Source: Porphyra umbilicalis (lineage: Eukaryota > Rhodophyta > Bangiophyceae > Bangiales > Bangiaceae). Taken from it: 64,000 nucleotides of DNA. Location of the stretch: NCBI GenBank assembly GCA_002049455.2, contig KV918811.1, forward strand, positions 248,001-312,000, written 5' to 3'. Within the stretch, counting starts at the first letter, position 1; every line of letters starts with the position of its first letter. Positions 19,535-30,275 of this stretch are shown here, piece after piece. Below the pieces are notes generated by a model. It made no database searches. It was not told the DNA's origin and saw only the letters and a list, made by a program, of their open reading frames with translations. The position numbers and the translations under genes are program-made.

Positions 19535-22500
19535 ATCGCTGGATCCTCTCCGCGTCAACGCCCTGCCCGCTGCAGAGGCGACGACACCGGACAACGTCGG
19601 TGATAGCGCTTTCAAGAGCCGTGCGGTCCATTTGGTACGTGCCATGTTGTCGTTCCTTTTTTCGCCAGAGTGGACCAGCGTCGTCGTATTCGTGAGTGTT
19701 CAATGTACCTGACTCATGAGAGGCCCAACCGCCGGCTTGTCGTATCTCCCACATCGCCCCGTATTTGTTTTGAGCCACTGCTTTTTACGCATTCAGGGAC
19801 CCCGCTACTCGTCATGACGTGCTTTCTTTGTCTCTTTGAGGCCCCGCCTGGTGCGCAAGGACACCCGACTCGCCGATGTCAGCTGCGGCAGCAGCTTCAG
19901 TGCCGCCATTGGGTCTACAAGGAGCATATTTTTTATCTTCTTGGACCCTGCCTGTCCGAGACATGCTCCCACAACAAGCAGTGTGCCGTGCGCGGTTTGG
20001 TTGGTCATACCAGCCACTCCCTCACGTTGAGCCCGACTCGCTGGAGGTTGACGCCTGCCGGGTTTGTGGTCCACATTGCGTCGCTCGGGGTGCCCATCAT
20101 CACTGGTATTGACTTTGTGTGTCCATTGGTGGGCGACTGCCAAGCCAGTCGCATAGTGGCCGCCGTCCATGACCTCGCTCTCTCTGCACGGTGACGTCAT
20201 GTTCTCGTTGTTTCCGTTTTTCCTTCAGCGGTGCAGTGCGTTTGGTGATTCTCATCGTTTTTTTTTCTTCGCTTGAACGGTGCTGTGCGTCGTCTGCATC
20301 AAAAAGGTCGAGCGAAAACTTTCCCAGCGACTTGAAAGACAGCACCGTGGTGAAGCCGCGGTTGGCATTTGACGATCTGGACGGATCGAAGTCGGCAGGG
20401 CGCTCGGCCCATTGCCGTCGCTCTGCTGCAACTCTGCGAACTTGCGAGTGTCCACTCGTCTGTCGTGACTCACCTGCATCAAAAAACCGGGTCAGGCGGC
20501 CTTGTGATCTCTTTGCACCTCTGGCAGGGCGGTGCTCGAGCGACGCGGCGCTACCGCCGCACGCGCAAGCTTGCCGGCCGCCCCTGCGCGTACAAGCGGC
20601 CATGTAGGCGGCTCTAGTGCTCCAGTAGACGGACACCGCGACAGCCACAAGAAACAGCAGTGAAGGGGACTGGAGGGTGGAAGAGGCGGGGATGTCTGAC
20701 TAGCATATATACAAAGGGTCGGTGTGTGGTTCTGGTCGAAGCTTCTCTCGCCTTCCAAGAAGGAGGCGCTCCCATTGGCGAGAAGCACAAAAAACAAAGC
20801 GCTGCCTGCTCCTTGCACCATCCCAGAGCAAACGTGTTGGCCACCCTCAAACGGAGTGCATCAAAGTCTATTTTCAAAGGCAGGGAGGAGGGGAGAAGCT
20901 GAGGAAACCGCCGCAGCTGTCCTCGGCGCCGCCGCCGCCACAGTCACCGCTGCCAACCCCTCCGCCGTCACTGCCGTCATCGCCGCCACGCTGGCAGCCC
21001 GGAGCGGCCGCGCCACGCGCATGACACGAGTCAGACACGTCCGGCGTCCGCGTGGGCCGCCGACAGCACTGCTGCCGCCGTGCCGAACACCAGCGCCACC
21101 TACACGTCCGCAGCGCGGCGGGCCTTCACTGCCGCGTCAACCCCGGCTGCGGTCGGCGTGGCACCGCGGCGGTGACGCGACGGTGACGACCGCCGCCGGC
21201 GGACAAGGGACGAGGGCGGACGCGGCTACCCCGTGGGCGGCGTCGCCCGTGCCCCAAGCGGCGGCCACACGTGCCGTCACCGCCGGCTAGAGCGCCGCCT
21301 TTTCGTCCGCCGCAACGTTGCCTGCCGCCACCACCGCCGCAGCCACCGGCGACGCAACCACCGCCGCCGTCAGCACCGACGACGAGCGCGTGCAGCGCCG
21401 CCGCTGCGTCCGCAGCCGTCACCGCGGTCACCGTCGACCGCTCTGCCAGTTGCGGCACGAGCCCCGGCCCGCGAGCAGACGTGGCTGTCGTCCCTGACGT
21501 GACTGCGACGGGGGGGGGGGGGAAGATGGGCGTGCAATCGACCACTGGTGCGCCACAGCAAGCCCCGTCACAGTCCGCCGCACGGCCGCGACCGCCGGAA
21601 GGAAAACAGAGTTTCCCAATACCAAGGCCGCCACCCAGCCCGACGTCGCTGCGGCCGCCGCCGCCGTCACGCGCGTGCGCAGCAGAGCAGCCACCCGGAC
21701 GCCACCGCCGAAGCCCGTGGCTACGCCGGTGCCGCCGTCGCTGCTGTCGCTGCTGTCTCAGGACGTCTTCATCGCCCTCCAAAGAACAGGGGGCGACCGC
21801 GCGACCGCGCGCAAGCGCGACCGGCACAGACGGGTGTCGCACATTGGATCAGAACCGCAGGCATGGCACACACTGTGACATGAACTGATCCTGACGAGAG
21901 TCATGAATGAGTCAAAACGAAAGAGAGGCTGCCTCCTTGTGCCGCAGTGTGAGCGGCGGAGATGATGCACTGTTAACTGTTCACCCGATCGGGAACAAAA
22001 CGTCCGCGAGCATCAAACGTACAGCACGTACCCATCCGGCGGCCGTCAGAGCGCGGTATTCTCACGACGGGATGAGGAGGTCGGAGTAACAACTACTTGC
22101 CCGCGACGGCGCCATGATGACAGGCCGATGACGGCGCCGCGAAGATGGTCTGCCAAAGACGGCGCGACGACGGCAGGAAGACGCGACATCGACGTCGAAA
22201 CAAACCATCGGCCTGCAGACGGATGCGGGAGAGCAGCAGATTCGACTGACCGGAGAGCGGCCGATTCGACGGCGGGAGACAGAAGTGGGAACTGATGGGC
22301 ATGCATCAACGAGAAGTTGCAGGTGTTCTCGGCAGTGCACGGGTTTGTCCCTTCGAGACTTCCGATAGGAACGACATTTCCTGCCTGATCAGCCCTGAAA
22401 TATCAATTGACGACCAGGTACGGGACGGTTTCGCGGTAGCCCCCGTCTGTTTGACATTGATTTCGTGCACGCCTGGTGCATGTTCATTCAATAAGACGTA

Positions 22501-22861
22501 GTTAGTTTCGATGTGAAGAGCTTCCAGTTCAGCTGTGTCTCCGCAGTAAAAGCGACCGGCCATCACGCGTCATTTGTCGTATCGAACATGGGTCAGGTTA
22601 CTTGCTGTCAAGCGCCAAGTTCCACAGCAGCGGTCGACACATTCGTCGCCACTCCTTGGACACCTCGCGACCAAAAAAGGCGGGCTCTTGGAGATCTCCC
22701 CGCCGCGGCCGTGTCGAGGTGCGCCAACTCCCCGGCGGTGCTACCGGCGGTTGCGTCACCGACGACACCCCCGCCGCCATCAATGTCGGTATTGGGAACA
22801 GCCACTTACTTTTGCTCCGCCACGGCGACGCCCTCGATACGGATGTGACAAAACATTCTGC
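19535..22861. other. Mixed region without a supported gene
   Basis: Frames at 19670-20194 (+), 20191-20607 (+) and 20100-20648 (-) overlap one another with no recognisable domain. 20900-21880 is CCG/GCC-rich with a G tract at about 21511, and its frames are Ala/Gly/Pro tracts. 21900-22570 is more balanced in base use but has only short frames. Confidence 0.3.
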
Positions 22862-22929
22862 TCATGTTCCGGCAGCTGCTACGGCGGCGCCCACGGCTCC
22901 GCAGTCGTGCATGGCGGCCTCGTGGGACG

Positions 22930-23690
22930 TCGGTCGCGCTGACGGCGATGCAGTGGTGACGGTGATAGAGACGTGCGGCGAGTGCTGGCCGGTGCTCGCG
23001 GTGCCCGCCGTGGTCGCAGTGGTTGCGGTGGCGGTCATCCTCCCGCCGCCGTGCACAGCCGCCTCGTGCGGCGGCTGTCGCGCTGGCGGCGACGCAGCGG
23101 CGACGGTCATGGAGACGTGCCGCGCGTGCTTTCCGGTGCTCGCGGTGCCTGCGGTGGTTGCGGTGGTTGCGGTGGCGGCCATCCTCCCGCCGCCGTGCAC
23201 AGCCGCCTCGTGCGGCGGCTAACGCGCTGGCGGCGACGCAGCGGCGACGGTCATGGAGACGTGCCGCGCGTGCCTGCCGGTGCTCGCGGTGCCTGCGGTG
23301 GTTGCGGTGGCGGCCATCCTCCCGCCGCCGTGCACAGCCGCCTCGTGCGGCGGCTGTCGCGCTGGCGGCGACGCAGCGGCGACGGTGATGGAGACGTGCC
23401 GCGCGTGCTCGCCTGTGCTCACGGTGCCTGTCGTGCTTGCAATGGCTGTCAGCCCGCCGCCGCCGTACATGCCGGCCTCGGGTGGCGTCGGTCGCGCTGA
23501 CGGTGATGGAGACGTGCCGCGCGTGCTCGCCGGTGTTGGCGATGCCTGTGGTGGTTGCCGCGTCGGCACTCCCCCCACCGCCGTGCATGCCGGCCTCGGG
23601 CAACGTCGGTCGCACTGACGGCGACGCGGGTGCAACGGTGATGGAGATGTGCGGGGCGTGCTCGCCGATGCTCGTGGTGGTAGCGATAGT
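22930..23690 (+). repeat. Minisatellite, 120-143-bp units, about six copies
   Basis: The block GGAGACGTGCCGCGCGTGCT recurs near 22971, 23114, 23257, 23391, 23511 and 23648, each followed by GGTGCTCGCGGTGCCTG-type sequence, CCGCCGCCGTGCACAGCCGC and GGCGACGCAGCGGCGACGGT. Spacings of 143, 143, 134, 120 and 137 bp reflect internal gains or losses of a GTGGTTGCG sub-repeat. Confidence 0.85.
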
Positions 23691-23767
23691 TGCGGTTGTT
23701 GGAACGTCATGCTCAACGCCGCTGTAAGCCCTCCTGCTGTAAAAAAGCAAAATTCAAGAAACCAGGT

Positions 23768-23859
23768 ATTGACAGAGTTCGAACCCCCGACTCCCGGACG
23801 CGACCCGAAGGTCACGCCTAATGAGAGTGGGTGCCTACTTCCCACTAGGCTACCCATGC
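23768..23859 (-). ncRNA. tRNA-like sequence with A and B boxes (tRNA pseudogene or SINE head)
   Basis: Read on the reverse strand, TAGCCTAGTGGG (23852-23841) fits the Pol III A box and sits in a D-arm-like hairpin GCCT...AGGC. GGTTCGAACTC (23785-23775) is close to the B-box consensus GGTTCGANNCC. Between them GACC-TTCG-GGTC forms a tetraloop hairpin like the long variable arm of tRNA-Ser/Leu. The anticodon stem pairs badly and no sequence downstream pairs with GCATGGG as an acceptor stem, so I do not call a functional tRNA. Confidence 0.4.
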
Positions 23860-23899
23860 GACTTCCTCGCGGTTTGGTGACCGCTGGTGCATTCGACAT

Positions 23900-24860
23900 T
23901 TGTACCCGTGCGATTTTGAGTGAAATTTTTGCGATTTCACATTTTTTGTTCTTGCGCTTCTGATGCTTTGATTTGCGTGGGCTTCGCTTTGATCCCTGAT
24001 GCTTTGATTTGGTGAGCGTTTTGATTTAGAGTGTGGGCGGGCGCGTGCGCGGGCGAGCTGCTTGGGCTGCGTGGTGGGCTTGAGTGCTCCGACTTGGACT
24101 ACTTGAGGAGTGCCCTTGATGGGAAGAGGGGCGCTTTGGAGAGACAACCAACAAAGCACGTTCGCACACATACACACAAGCTCAAGCCACTCAACCACTT
24201 CATCGTGGTCCCCCATCCCCTATCCCCACTGCGTTTCAACAGCGGTGGTGGTTGCGGTAGTTGCGGCATCGGAAATATCCCAGACGCCGTGCATGCTCTC
24301 CTCGTGCATCGTGGGTCACGTTGAAAGCGACGCGGCTGCGACGGCGATGCAGACACGTACGTGTCACGTACGTGCCGGTCACGTACGTGACACGTACGTG
24401 ACTACCCTGCCAGCAGGCCGTGACGTGGGCGGCGACGCGAGCCTCGTGTTGGGGGGGGAGGCAGCATCTTTCGAGGTGACTCGTGTTAGGCGGGGGGGCG
24501 GCATGCTTCGTGGTGTCGGCGTATTGTTGTTGGAGCGAAGTCGTGGGGTTTTCCTTTCCCATCACCCGCATTTCCTTACCCTAGACGCATCTCTTCTTTC
24601 GCTCCGCAATCGTGGCTGCGTCCGGGGCCAGCGATGTGGGACGGCCGGCATCGCGACAGACGCTGCCTCAATCTCGTGCGTACCATGAAACACCCCACAG
24701 AACCGGCGGTGATGGCCTTCCAATGCCATCGCTGGGCATGCTGCAGGTGACGAGAGGACGAGCAGTGAGTGCAAAGAAAAAAGACGATATTTGCTACGGT
24801 CACAAATCCAGCACCTCAGTGTAGCTGCAGGGGACACACATAGCCAAGCTCTACCAGCAG
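23900..24860. other. Region without a supported gene
   Basis: Holds the 47-bp palindrome listed separately and a short direct repeat GATGCTTTGATTTG (around 23961 and 23998). It may include the 3' part of the Tc1/IS630-type element; no terminal repeat was found. Confidence 0.35.
24354..24400. repeat. 47-bp near-perfect palindrome of CACGTACGTG units
   Basis: Two CACGTACGTGTCACGTACGT-type halves face each other around CCGG; the right half is the exact complement of the left except for one extra T near the centre. It could extrude a cruciform or bind a bHLH/bZIP-type factor (CACGTA/TACGTG cores). The function is unknown. Confidence 0.85.
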
Positions 24861-25901
24861 TCACACGGCATCAACAGGACTGAGGAGCCGGGAGATCTCG
24901 TGCGAGACACGGGAAAACTGCCCCGCCACCTGAGCCGTGGTGATCATGCCGACGGCGGCCGCCATGAGGTGGAACAGCTTGTCCATGTAGCGTGCGTCCT
25001 GGTAAACGAGCAACCGCTCTTGCTTCTTCAACTCAGCAAAGACACCTTCAATCAGCTGCAAATTGGGTGAGTACGGAGGCAAACGTACATAATGGATGCC
25101 GTTCGATTGCATGTACTCATCTCCCCAATGGTCGTGGATGCTCGCGTTGTCATAGAGTACGACACACGCGTCCGGCTGCAGCACCCAGGCGAGACCGGGA
25201 ACGTAGGTGTTCATCTGCGCACGAAGACATTGAAGAAACAAACGCCAATCGTCCGCCGTCTGCGAATTGCCCACAACCACCGTTTGCGACCAGAGGACGC
25301 CGTGTGCCAAGGACACGGCCATCATCGTGCTGGTGAGCTTGAGCGGGCGAGTGTCGCGGTCCCGGAGTACGCACGGCACATTCTTCCGCGACCGCCCGTA
25401 GCGGCGGAGCATGTCGCTGCCCGCCGTGTGCGTCTCGTCACACGAGACGAAACACCGTAGCGGGATCTCGTCAATCATGAGAGCGAACGCGCGTTGAGCA
25501 AGGAGCGAGCTCTCCGCGTAGAGCCGCTCAATCCTCTTGCGCGTGTACTGGTGATAGCGGAGCACGCGATACACCGTCAGGGCACTCACATACCGGTGGT
25601 CACTAGCGGGGTAGTCGAGGCTCAATGCGACAAGCAAATCGACGTGGTCGCCCAAGAACGCCGCCGGCTCCTTTTCAACGAGCGTGAGGATGGCGCGTGT
25701 CACGTGCGGGTTGCGAATGGCGGCGTCAGCGTGGAGGTTGCGAAGCCGTGGATCCTGCCACACCGTCCCGTTCTCATCGAAAAAGCTCATCCATCGGCGC
25801 ATCGAACGCTTCGAGCAGCCGATGATCTCAGCCACGTCGGTGGTGGGGTACCCTTCGTCGATGAGGCCAAGCACGTGCTGGCGCGTCTCCTCGGAGAACA
25901 T
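24861..25901 (-). CDS. Tc1/IS630-type DDE transposase (DDE_3), apparently intact
   Basis: Uninterrupted 346-codon frame with an ATG at 25901-25899. Residues ~5-45 (TRQHVLGLIDEGYPTTDVAE through IIGCSKRSMRRWMSFF) form a helix-turn-helix typical of the superfamily. The catalytic core has Asp155 in FVSCDETHTAGSD, Asp251 in VVLYDNASIHD and Glu285 in PPYSPNLQLIEGVFAELKK, 33 residues after the second Asp. Length is normal for the family, with no stop or frameshift. It cuts and pastes TA-flanked elements in the nucleus. I could not find its terminal repeats, so whether this copy can move is open. It is a candidate source of activity for the TA-flanked MITEs nearby, but no end-sequence match was shown. 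The closest relatives may be eukaryotic DDE_3 genes or an IS630-like acquisition. Confidence 0.9.
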   Translation of the reverse strand: MFSEETRQHVLGLIDEGYPTTDVAEIIGCSKRSMRRWMSFFDENGTVWQDPRLRNLHADAAIRNPHVTRAILTLVEKEPAAFLGDHVDLLVALSLDYPASDHRYVSALTVYRVLRYHQYTRKRIERLYAESSLLAQRAFALMIDEIPLRCFVSCDETHTAGSDMLRRYGRSRKNVPCVLRDRDTRPLKLTSTMMAVSLAHGVLWSQTVVVGNSQTADDWRLFLQCLRAQMNTYVPGLAWVLQPDACVVLYDNASIHDHWGDEYMQSNGIHYVRLPPYSPNLQLIEGVFAELKKQERLLVYQDARYMDKLFHLMAAAVGMITTAQVAGQFSRVSHEISRLLSPVDAV

Positions 25902-26591
25902 GATCGCCGCCGCCCGTCAAACGGTGTCGGGCGGCCGCTGCCCGCTCCGTCGTCGTCGTCCACGCGCCCACCTCGTCGATGGGCGACGAAACGGCTTAAG
26001 CCGGAAGTGAGACGGGGGCAGGCACACGGACAATTCGCTGGGAGGGCCGGCGCCGGTGGAGAGGGACGACGCGGGCAGAGAGGGACGAAACCGGCGGGGA
26101 GAGTCGCGCCCGGTCGTGGAATCGGCGATCCTACTTGAGCCGATGGGTGGGGGCTGCTGGGGTGGTGTACAGAGCGGGAGGCACAGGCGAACAGCACAAA
26201 CGTCACGGGGAAGGAGGCGGCCGCCGTCGTCGACACCATGGCACGGGAATCTCGTCGACAGAGTGCCTCTGCGGGGCACCATGCGACGAGGGGGCGCTGA
26301 GGCTCCGGGGAAACCGGCCAACATGGCCACATGATGCGCAGTGAGGGGGCGAGGGGGAACCACATCCATGTCGTTGCCCCATAAATCAAGACTGCGCTGC
26401 CCACTGAATGTGGGCGGCCATGGGAACTGTCTGCTGGGAGCACAGCACAATTCGTTGTGCGGAATGTGGGCCAGACCAATGAAATTGGCAGCGCTGCCGG
26501 CTGCACAGCGGCGAAATGGACCGGGCCACTGGAATTTAAATGCGCCCCACCCCCAAACGACACGGTCAGACGAAGTTCACATTCGGCCCAC
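25902..26591. other. 5' flank of the transposase, no other gene supported
   Basis: GC-rich upstream sequence on the transposase strand; longer frames at 25787-26563 (-) continue out of phase with the transposase and lack domains. It probably contains its promoter and one element end, neither of which I can place. Confidence 0.35.
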
Positions 26592-26593
26592 TA

Positions 26594-27933
26594 CACTGCG
26601 GGTTGGTATTTCATCGCCGGGATAGTTCTAAATTTGCCGGCTTGTAAATCTATAACGAGCAGACGCGAAAGAATTTTTTGAGATAGCCATGCAAAGCTCC
26701 TGTGAGATGGCCTCAGCATGATTCGGAGGATCATGTGCACAACAGTTCCGTGGACCAGCGAAACTCCTACATTTCAGATTGCCTGATTCTTGAGTGACCT
26801 CTGTGATTCGGCAGTTCATCTCTACAGTTCTGGACTCGTTCAACGGATCATCTTCGGGACTGACTCTGGGATCGTTCCAGAAGCAGTGTTATCCTGACCC
26901 ACAGATCATCTCGGGGACTGTCATTCGAAAAAAATGTGAGGACTTGTTCAACTGATAGTCTGACTGCCTCTTCCGCAAACAAAATGTCTGCCTATTTCGT
27001 CAACATTGCGAACACAAACCTGTGGACACTCTCTTCGTTCAGACCAACGCCCAACTTGCAATCTGACATATCACTCATGCGCTTGAGAAACTGGTGCAAG
27101 TGCTTCTGATCCGTATTGAACCGGGGGATTGTGAGTTCGGGACGTGCTGTGTTAGGACGATAGGGGATGAGTTTGCCACTGAGCTGAGAACGAATTTACT
27201 GCGCGTGAAGGAGACCCAATCATTGATAAATCGGGACTGGTTGCGTCTGGGAATTCACGGTATTCTCGATGTGCGAGCCGACGCATGTTTACCCAGTTCC
27301 CCTCCCCTCTGCGCCGGGAAACAGCGTGTCGGTCGCACGACTACCAAGTCACATTGAGGTTCCCTCTGCACACGTTTTGTGGCCCAGGAGCGACGCCCCA
27401 CGGGAAGGTCTTGCTCTCTCATCGGTTTCGGCAGACCCTCCTCACGACGTCACTCGAAGTAGTCTAGGCTATCATGTACGATCGAGTCCTTGAGGCAGGA
27501 ATCAAGATTAATCTTGCGCACTCGTTCACTCAATCTATGACGACGATCCCCAGGATGATTGTACTCCGACGCCAGGATAGTCCTGAGCACGATCCTCAGG
27601 ATGATCTTACTCCCACTTCTGGACAGTTCTCAGCACGATACGCAGAACGATCAGAACCAGCGAATCGGAATGATCCTTCATGAGCATGGGGCAGCAACTT
27701 CGCCGGACAATGCCAAATCTGCAGGTGCTGGTGTGAGGATAATTCCCACTGAATATCGGTGCAGATGGTCTTCGAGCACTTCTGAACTCCACTGCGGGCT
27801 CTATCTCCGAGATCAACAAAAATTGGGCATAATTTGATCGCATGATCAATGTGCGACAGTTCTGCGAACCGTCGGTGGGCGTGTTCGAATCTCGCAGTTC
27901 TCAGTTTTAAGGAATCGGGGACAAAACGCTGTG
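26594..27933. mobile_element. CACTG-ended element, copy B (1,340 bp, not interrupted)
   Basis: Starts CACTGCGGGTTGG after TA (26592-26593) and ends ACAAAACGCTGTG before TA (27934-27935). Similar in order and spacing to copy A at 8.8-12.2 kb without its two insertions. Subterminal repeats (GATCATCTTCGGGACTG, GGACTGTC, CCAGGATGAT) fill both ends. No convincing coding frame, so it is probably non-autonomous. CACTG termini suggest the CACTA/EnSpm group, while a 2-bp TA duplication would suit a TA-specific superfamily; the class is unresolved. Confidence 0.75.
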
Positions 27934-27935
27934 TA

Positions 27936-28511
27936 GGCGTCCGCTGACGATCCCATTTGGCCCTTCATCGGTCAATCGACATTGCCATGAGACTCGCTTG
28001 TGATCCGACCAATCGAAGACCAGGCGCCATGCATCTTCCTGAAACATGGCCGTCAGGGCATACGGCGACAGTGACGGTTTGCCCTCCCGGGGCGGCTGTG
28101 GGGAAACATGCATGACCTCATTAAGAACTGCACCCCCCCTGGAAGCCCCTGTTAGGGGTTCGCATTAGAAACCAACGTCGGCGGCGCGTTGCTTTTCCCA
28201 CCCGTGCCGCTTGCGGGCGTGGCGCGCCGAAGTGCCTTCTCGAAGGGCCACCATAGATCCAATTCTACGGGACTGGGCCACATTCATCTCGTCTGAAGGC
28301 CGGGGGCACGGCAAGAGGCGTGCATGGTAGACATGCTGGCTTCCAGCACGCTCTTGTCATCGGCGATTCTGATGCATTGAAAGGGGGTGCGGTTGTGCCA
28401 AGTCGTGGTTTGGGCAAACGTTGCGTCGCGCAGCGTGGCCAAAATATGGAAAAGCACCATAAGATGTGGGTACAGTCTTTTTCCAATGCTGTCCACCCTC
28501 TATGGCGATCG
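27936..28511. other. Region without a supported gene
   Basis: Contains the 54-bp dispersed repeat at 28408-28461 and only short frames. Nothing else is recognised. Confidence 0.4.
28408..28461 (+). repeat. 54-bp dispersed repeat, partner of 12468-12521
   Basis: Identical over 54 bases, in inverted orientation, to the copy 16 kb to the left. It lies just outside the TA-flanked element that starts at 28514. Confidence 0.7.
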
Positions 28512-28660
28512 TACAGTCGTTCCACAAAAAACCTAGCACTCAGCCGAGATCAATAGTACCACCCATATGTTCCTCGTTTCGCTTACACGTGGCTGAGAAC
28601 CAGTGACGTGTCAACGAACAATTCTCAAAGGCGCTTTTCTGCTCAAAGACTGCGGGTGCT

Positions 28661-29215
28661 CAGACACACGAGGCAGCACATGACAGCAATGAGCCCTCCA
28701 TCGCTCTTTCTGGCCCCCCACATCGTGGAGCCGGGCCCATCCGCCAATCTGGCTGGTCACCCACTGGCGGGCGTGCCAGGGGTCACACGTCCCGTTTGAA
28801 TGTTCAGAGCGCGGAGGCCGGCCCATCGGCCAATATTGGCTGACGGCCGAGTGCGAGGTGGACAGAGACCAGAAGATCTCCTCTTGCGCGCTATTTTTGG
28901 GACGATGGCAAGTCCATTGCGAAATCATCGGAAATCGCAGCATATTTTGATCCTGGTCTGATCCCTGAACAATGGCCCGGCGGTCGAGATCATGGGCCCG
29001 TTCTCGGTCGCTCAAAATTGCATTCGGAAACTTGTGACGAGCCGGGCGCATATGAAGACCGGACGACGGCGTTGCCGATCCGGTCGACGTCGCCACCGCA
29101 ATCCGCTACCCCCCCCCGCCCCCCGGTTCCCCCCCCCCCCCGCGCCGCCGCCACCGCGATCCGCGCCCCCCCCCCCCCCCCCCTGCCCCCCCCCCCCCCT
29201 CGCGGCAGTTGCCCG
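28661..29215 (+). repeat. Left arm of ~0.56-kb inverted repeat (foldback)
   Basis: Pairs with 29700-30275 at high identity. The outer ~430 bases give matching frames on the two arms (PARHKFPNAILSDRERAHDL and following), which reflects duplicated DNA and not a gene. The inner end runs into long C tracts. Confidence 0.85.
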
Positions 29216-29699
29216 GTCCGCAGCCCGCGCCACTTTCCCGTCCTCGCCCGTTGGTGCTGATCACCGCTGTGGCTGCCTTGTCGGTGTTCTCTTTTGCCTT
29301 TCGTTTTCTGTGTTGTTGTCTCAGGATTAAATGGGCTCGCGTGTTTGTTTGTGGCCTCTCTGTACTGGTCCGAGGGCGCATCCCCCTCTCGCTCTCAGCG
29401 AGTATGTTATGTGCATGTTGGAACGGCCATGAGGAACGTTTTCGACGAGGATGCGATGCACTCAGTTGCAAGGACTCCGCTTTGAGTCCCATAGCAAAAG
29501 CTCCAAGACGAGGTGGCAAAGAAAGAAAAAACAGGGAGAGTAATTTACGTCTTAAGGCGATATGGGAACACCCACGTGAACAACCCAGAGGACAAAAATA
29601 AACGTGCAAAAGAGCGAGGACGCCAGACGAGAGCAGAAAAAGAGGTGACGAGCGCTTGAGGAATAGGGGGGCCGCGCCGCCGGCGCCGGTCTCGACGGC
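29216..29699. other. Spacer of the foldback structure
   Basis: About 480 bp of unrelated sequence between the arms, with one 130-aa frame (29209-29601, +) of no recognisable family. It may be the original cargo or loop. Confidence 0.4.
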
Positions 29700-29739
29700 G
29701 GCGGTGGGGGGGGAAGGCGCGGATCGAAATGACGGCGGT

Positions 29740-29770
<31 letters not shown>

Positions 29771-30275
29771 GGCGCGGATAGCGGTGGCGGCGGTGCGGGG
29801 GGGGGGGGAGCGGGGGGGGGGGGGGGGGGTAACGGATCGCGGTGCCGACGTCGACCGGATCGGCAACGCCGTCGTCCGGTCGTCATATGCGCCCGGCTCG
29901 TCACAAGTTTCCGAATGCAATTTTGAGCGACCGAGAACGGGCCCATGATCTCGACCGCCGGGCCATTGTTCAGGGATCAGACCAGGATCAAAATATGCTG
30001 CGATTTCCGATGATTTCGCAATGGACTTGCCATCGTCCCAAAAATAGCGCGCAAGAGGAGATCTTCTGGTCTCTGTCCATCTCGCACTCGGCCGTCAGCC
30101 AATATTGGCCGATGGGCCGGCCTCCGCGCTCTGAACATTCAAACGGGACGTGTGACCCCTGGCACGCCCGCCAGTGGGTGACCAGCCAGATTGGCGGATG
30201 GGCCCAGCTCCACGATGTGGGGGGCCAGAAACAGCGATGGAGGGCTCATTGCTGTCATGTGCTGCCTCGTGTGTC
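29700..30275 (-). repeat. Right arm of the inverted repeat (foldback)
   Basis: Reverse complement of the left arm. Begins with G tracts of 10-30 bases (29740-29830) that face the C tracts of the left arm; tract lengths differ between the arms, as expected of slippage. Such tracts are also prone to assembly error. Confidence 0.85.

Larger units (their letters stand above)
22862..23899 (-). pseudogene. Repeat-protein-like frame with one internal stop (doubtful)
   Basis: On the reverse strand one frame is open from 23899 to 22862 except for a single TAG at 23219-23221, where sister repeats have CAG. It encodes about six imperfect repeats of 40-48 residues built around GEHARHVSITVAAASPPARQ and HEAAVHGGGRMAATATT. 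The phase is kept across units although their lengths vary (120-143 bp), which is weak evidence for coding. However, an Arg/His-rich frame (23750-22806) and + frames are also open, so this may simply be a minisatellite in GC-rich DNA. Confidence 0.25.

Noticed and set aside
17639-21500. Similarity of VARGPGLVSHLKEMS (17.66 kb, +) to SARGPGLVPQLAERS (21.48 kb, -)
   Set aside because: Only about 15 residues in GC-rich DNA; possible chance or a minor repeat, too short to support a gene family.
23768-23859. Functional tRNA-Ser/Leu
   Set aside because: Anticodon stem mispairs and no acceptor partner is present at the 3' side.
27907-28113. Reverse 68-aa frame (EDAWRLVFDWSDHKRVSWQC) as a transposase fragment
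   Set aside because: The resemblance to the WxxVxFxDE region of Tc1 transposases is too weak and short.
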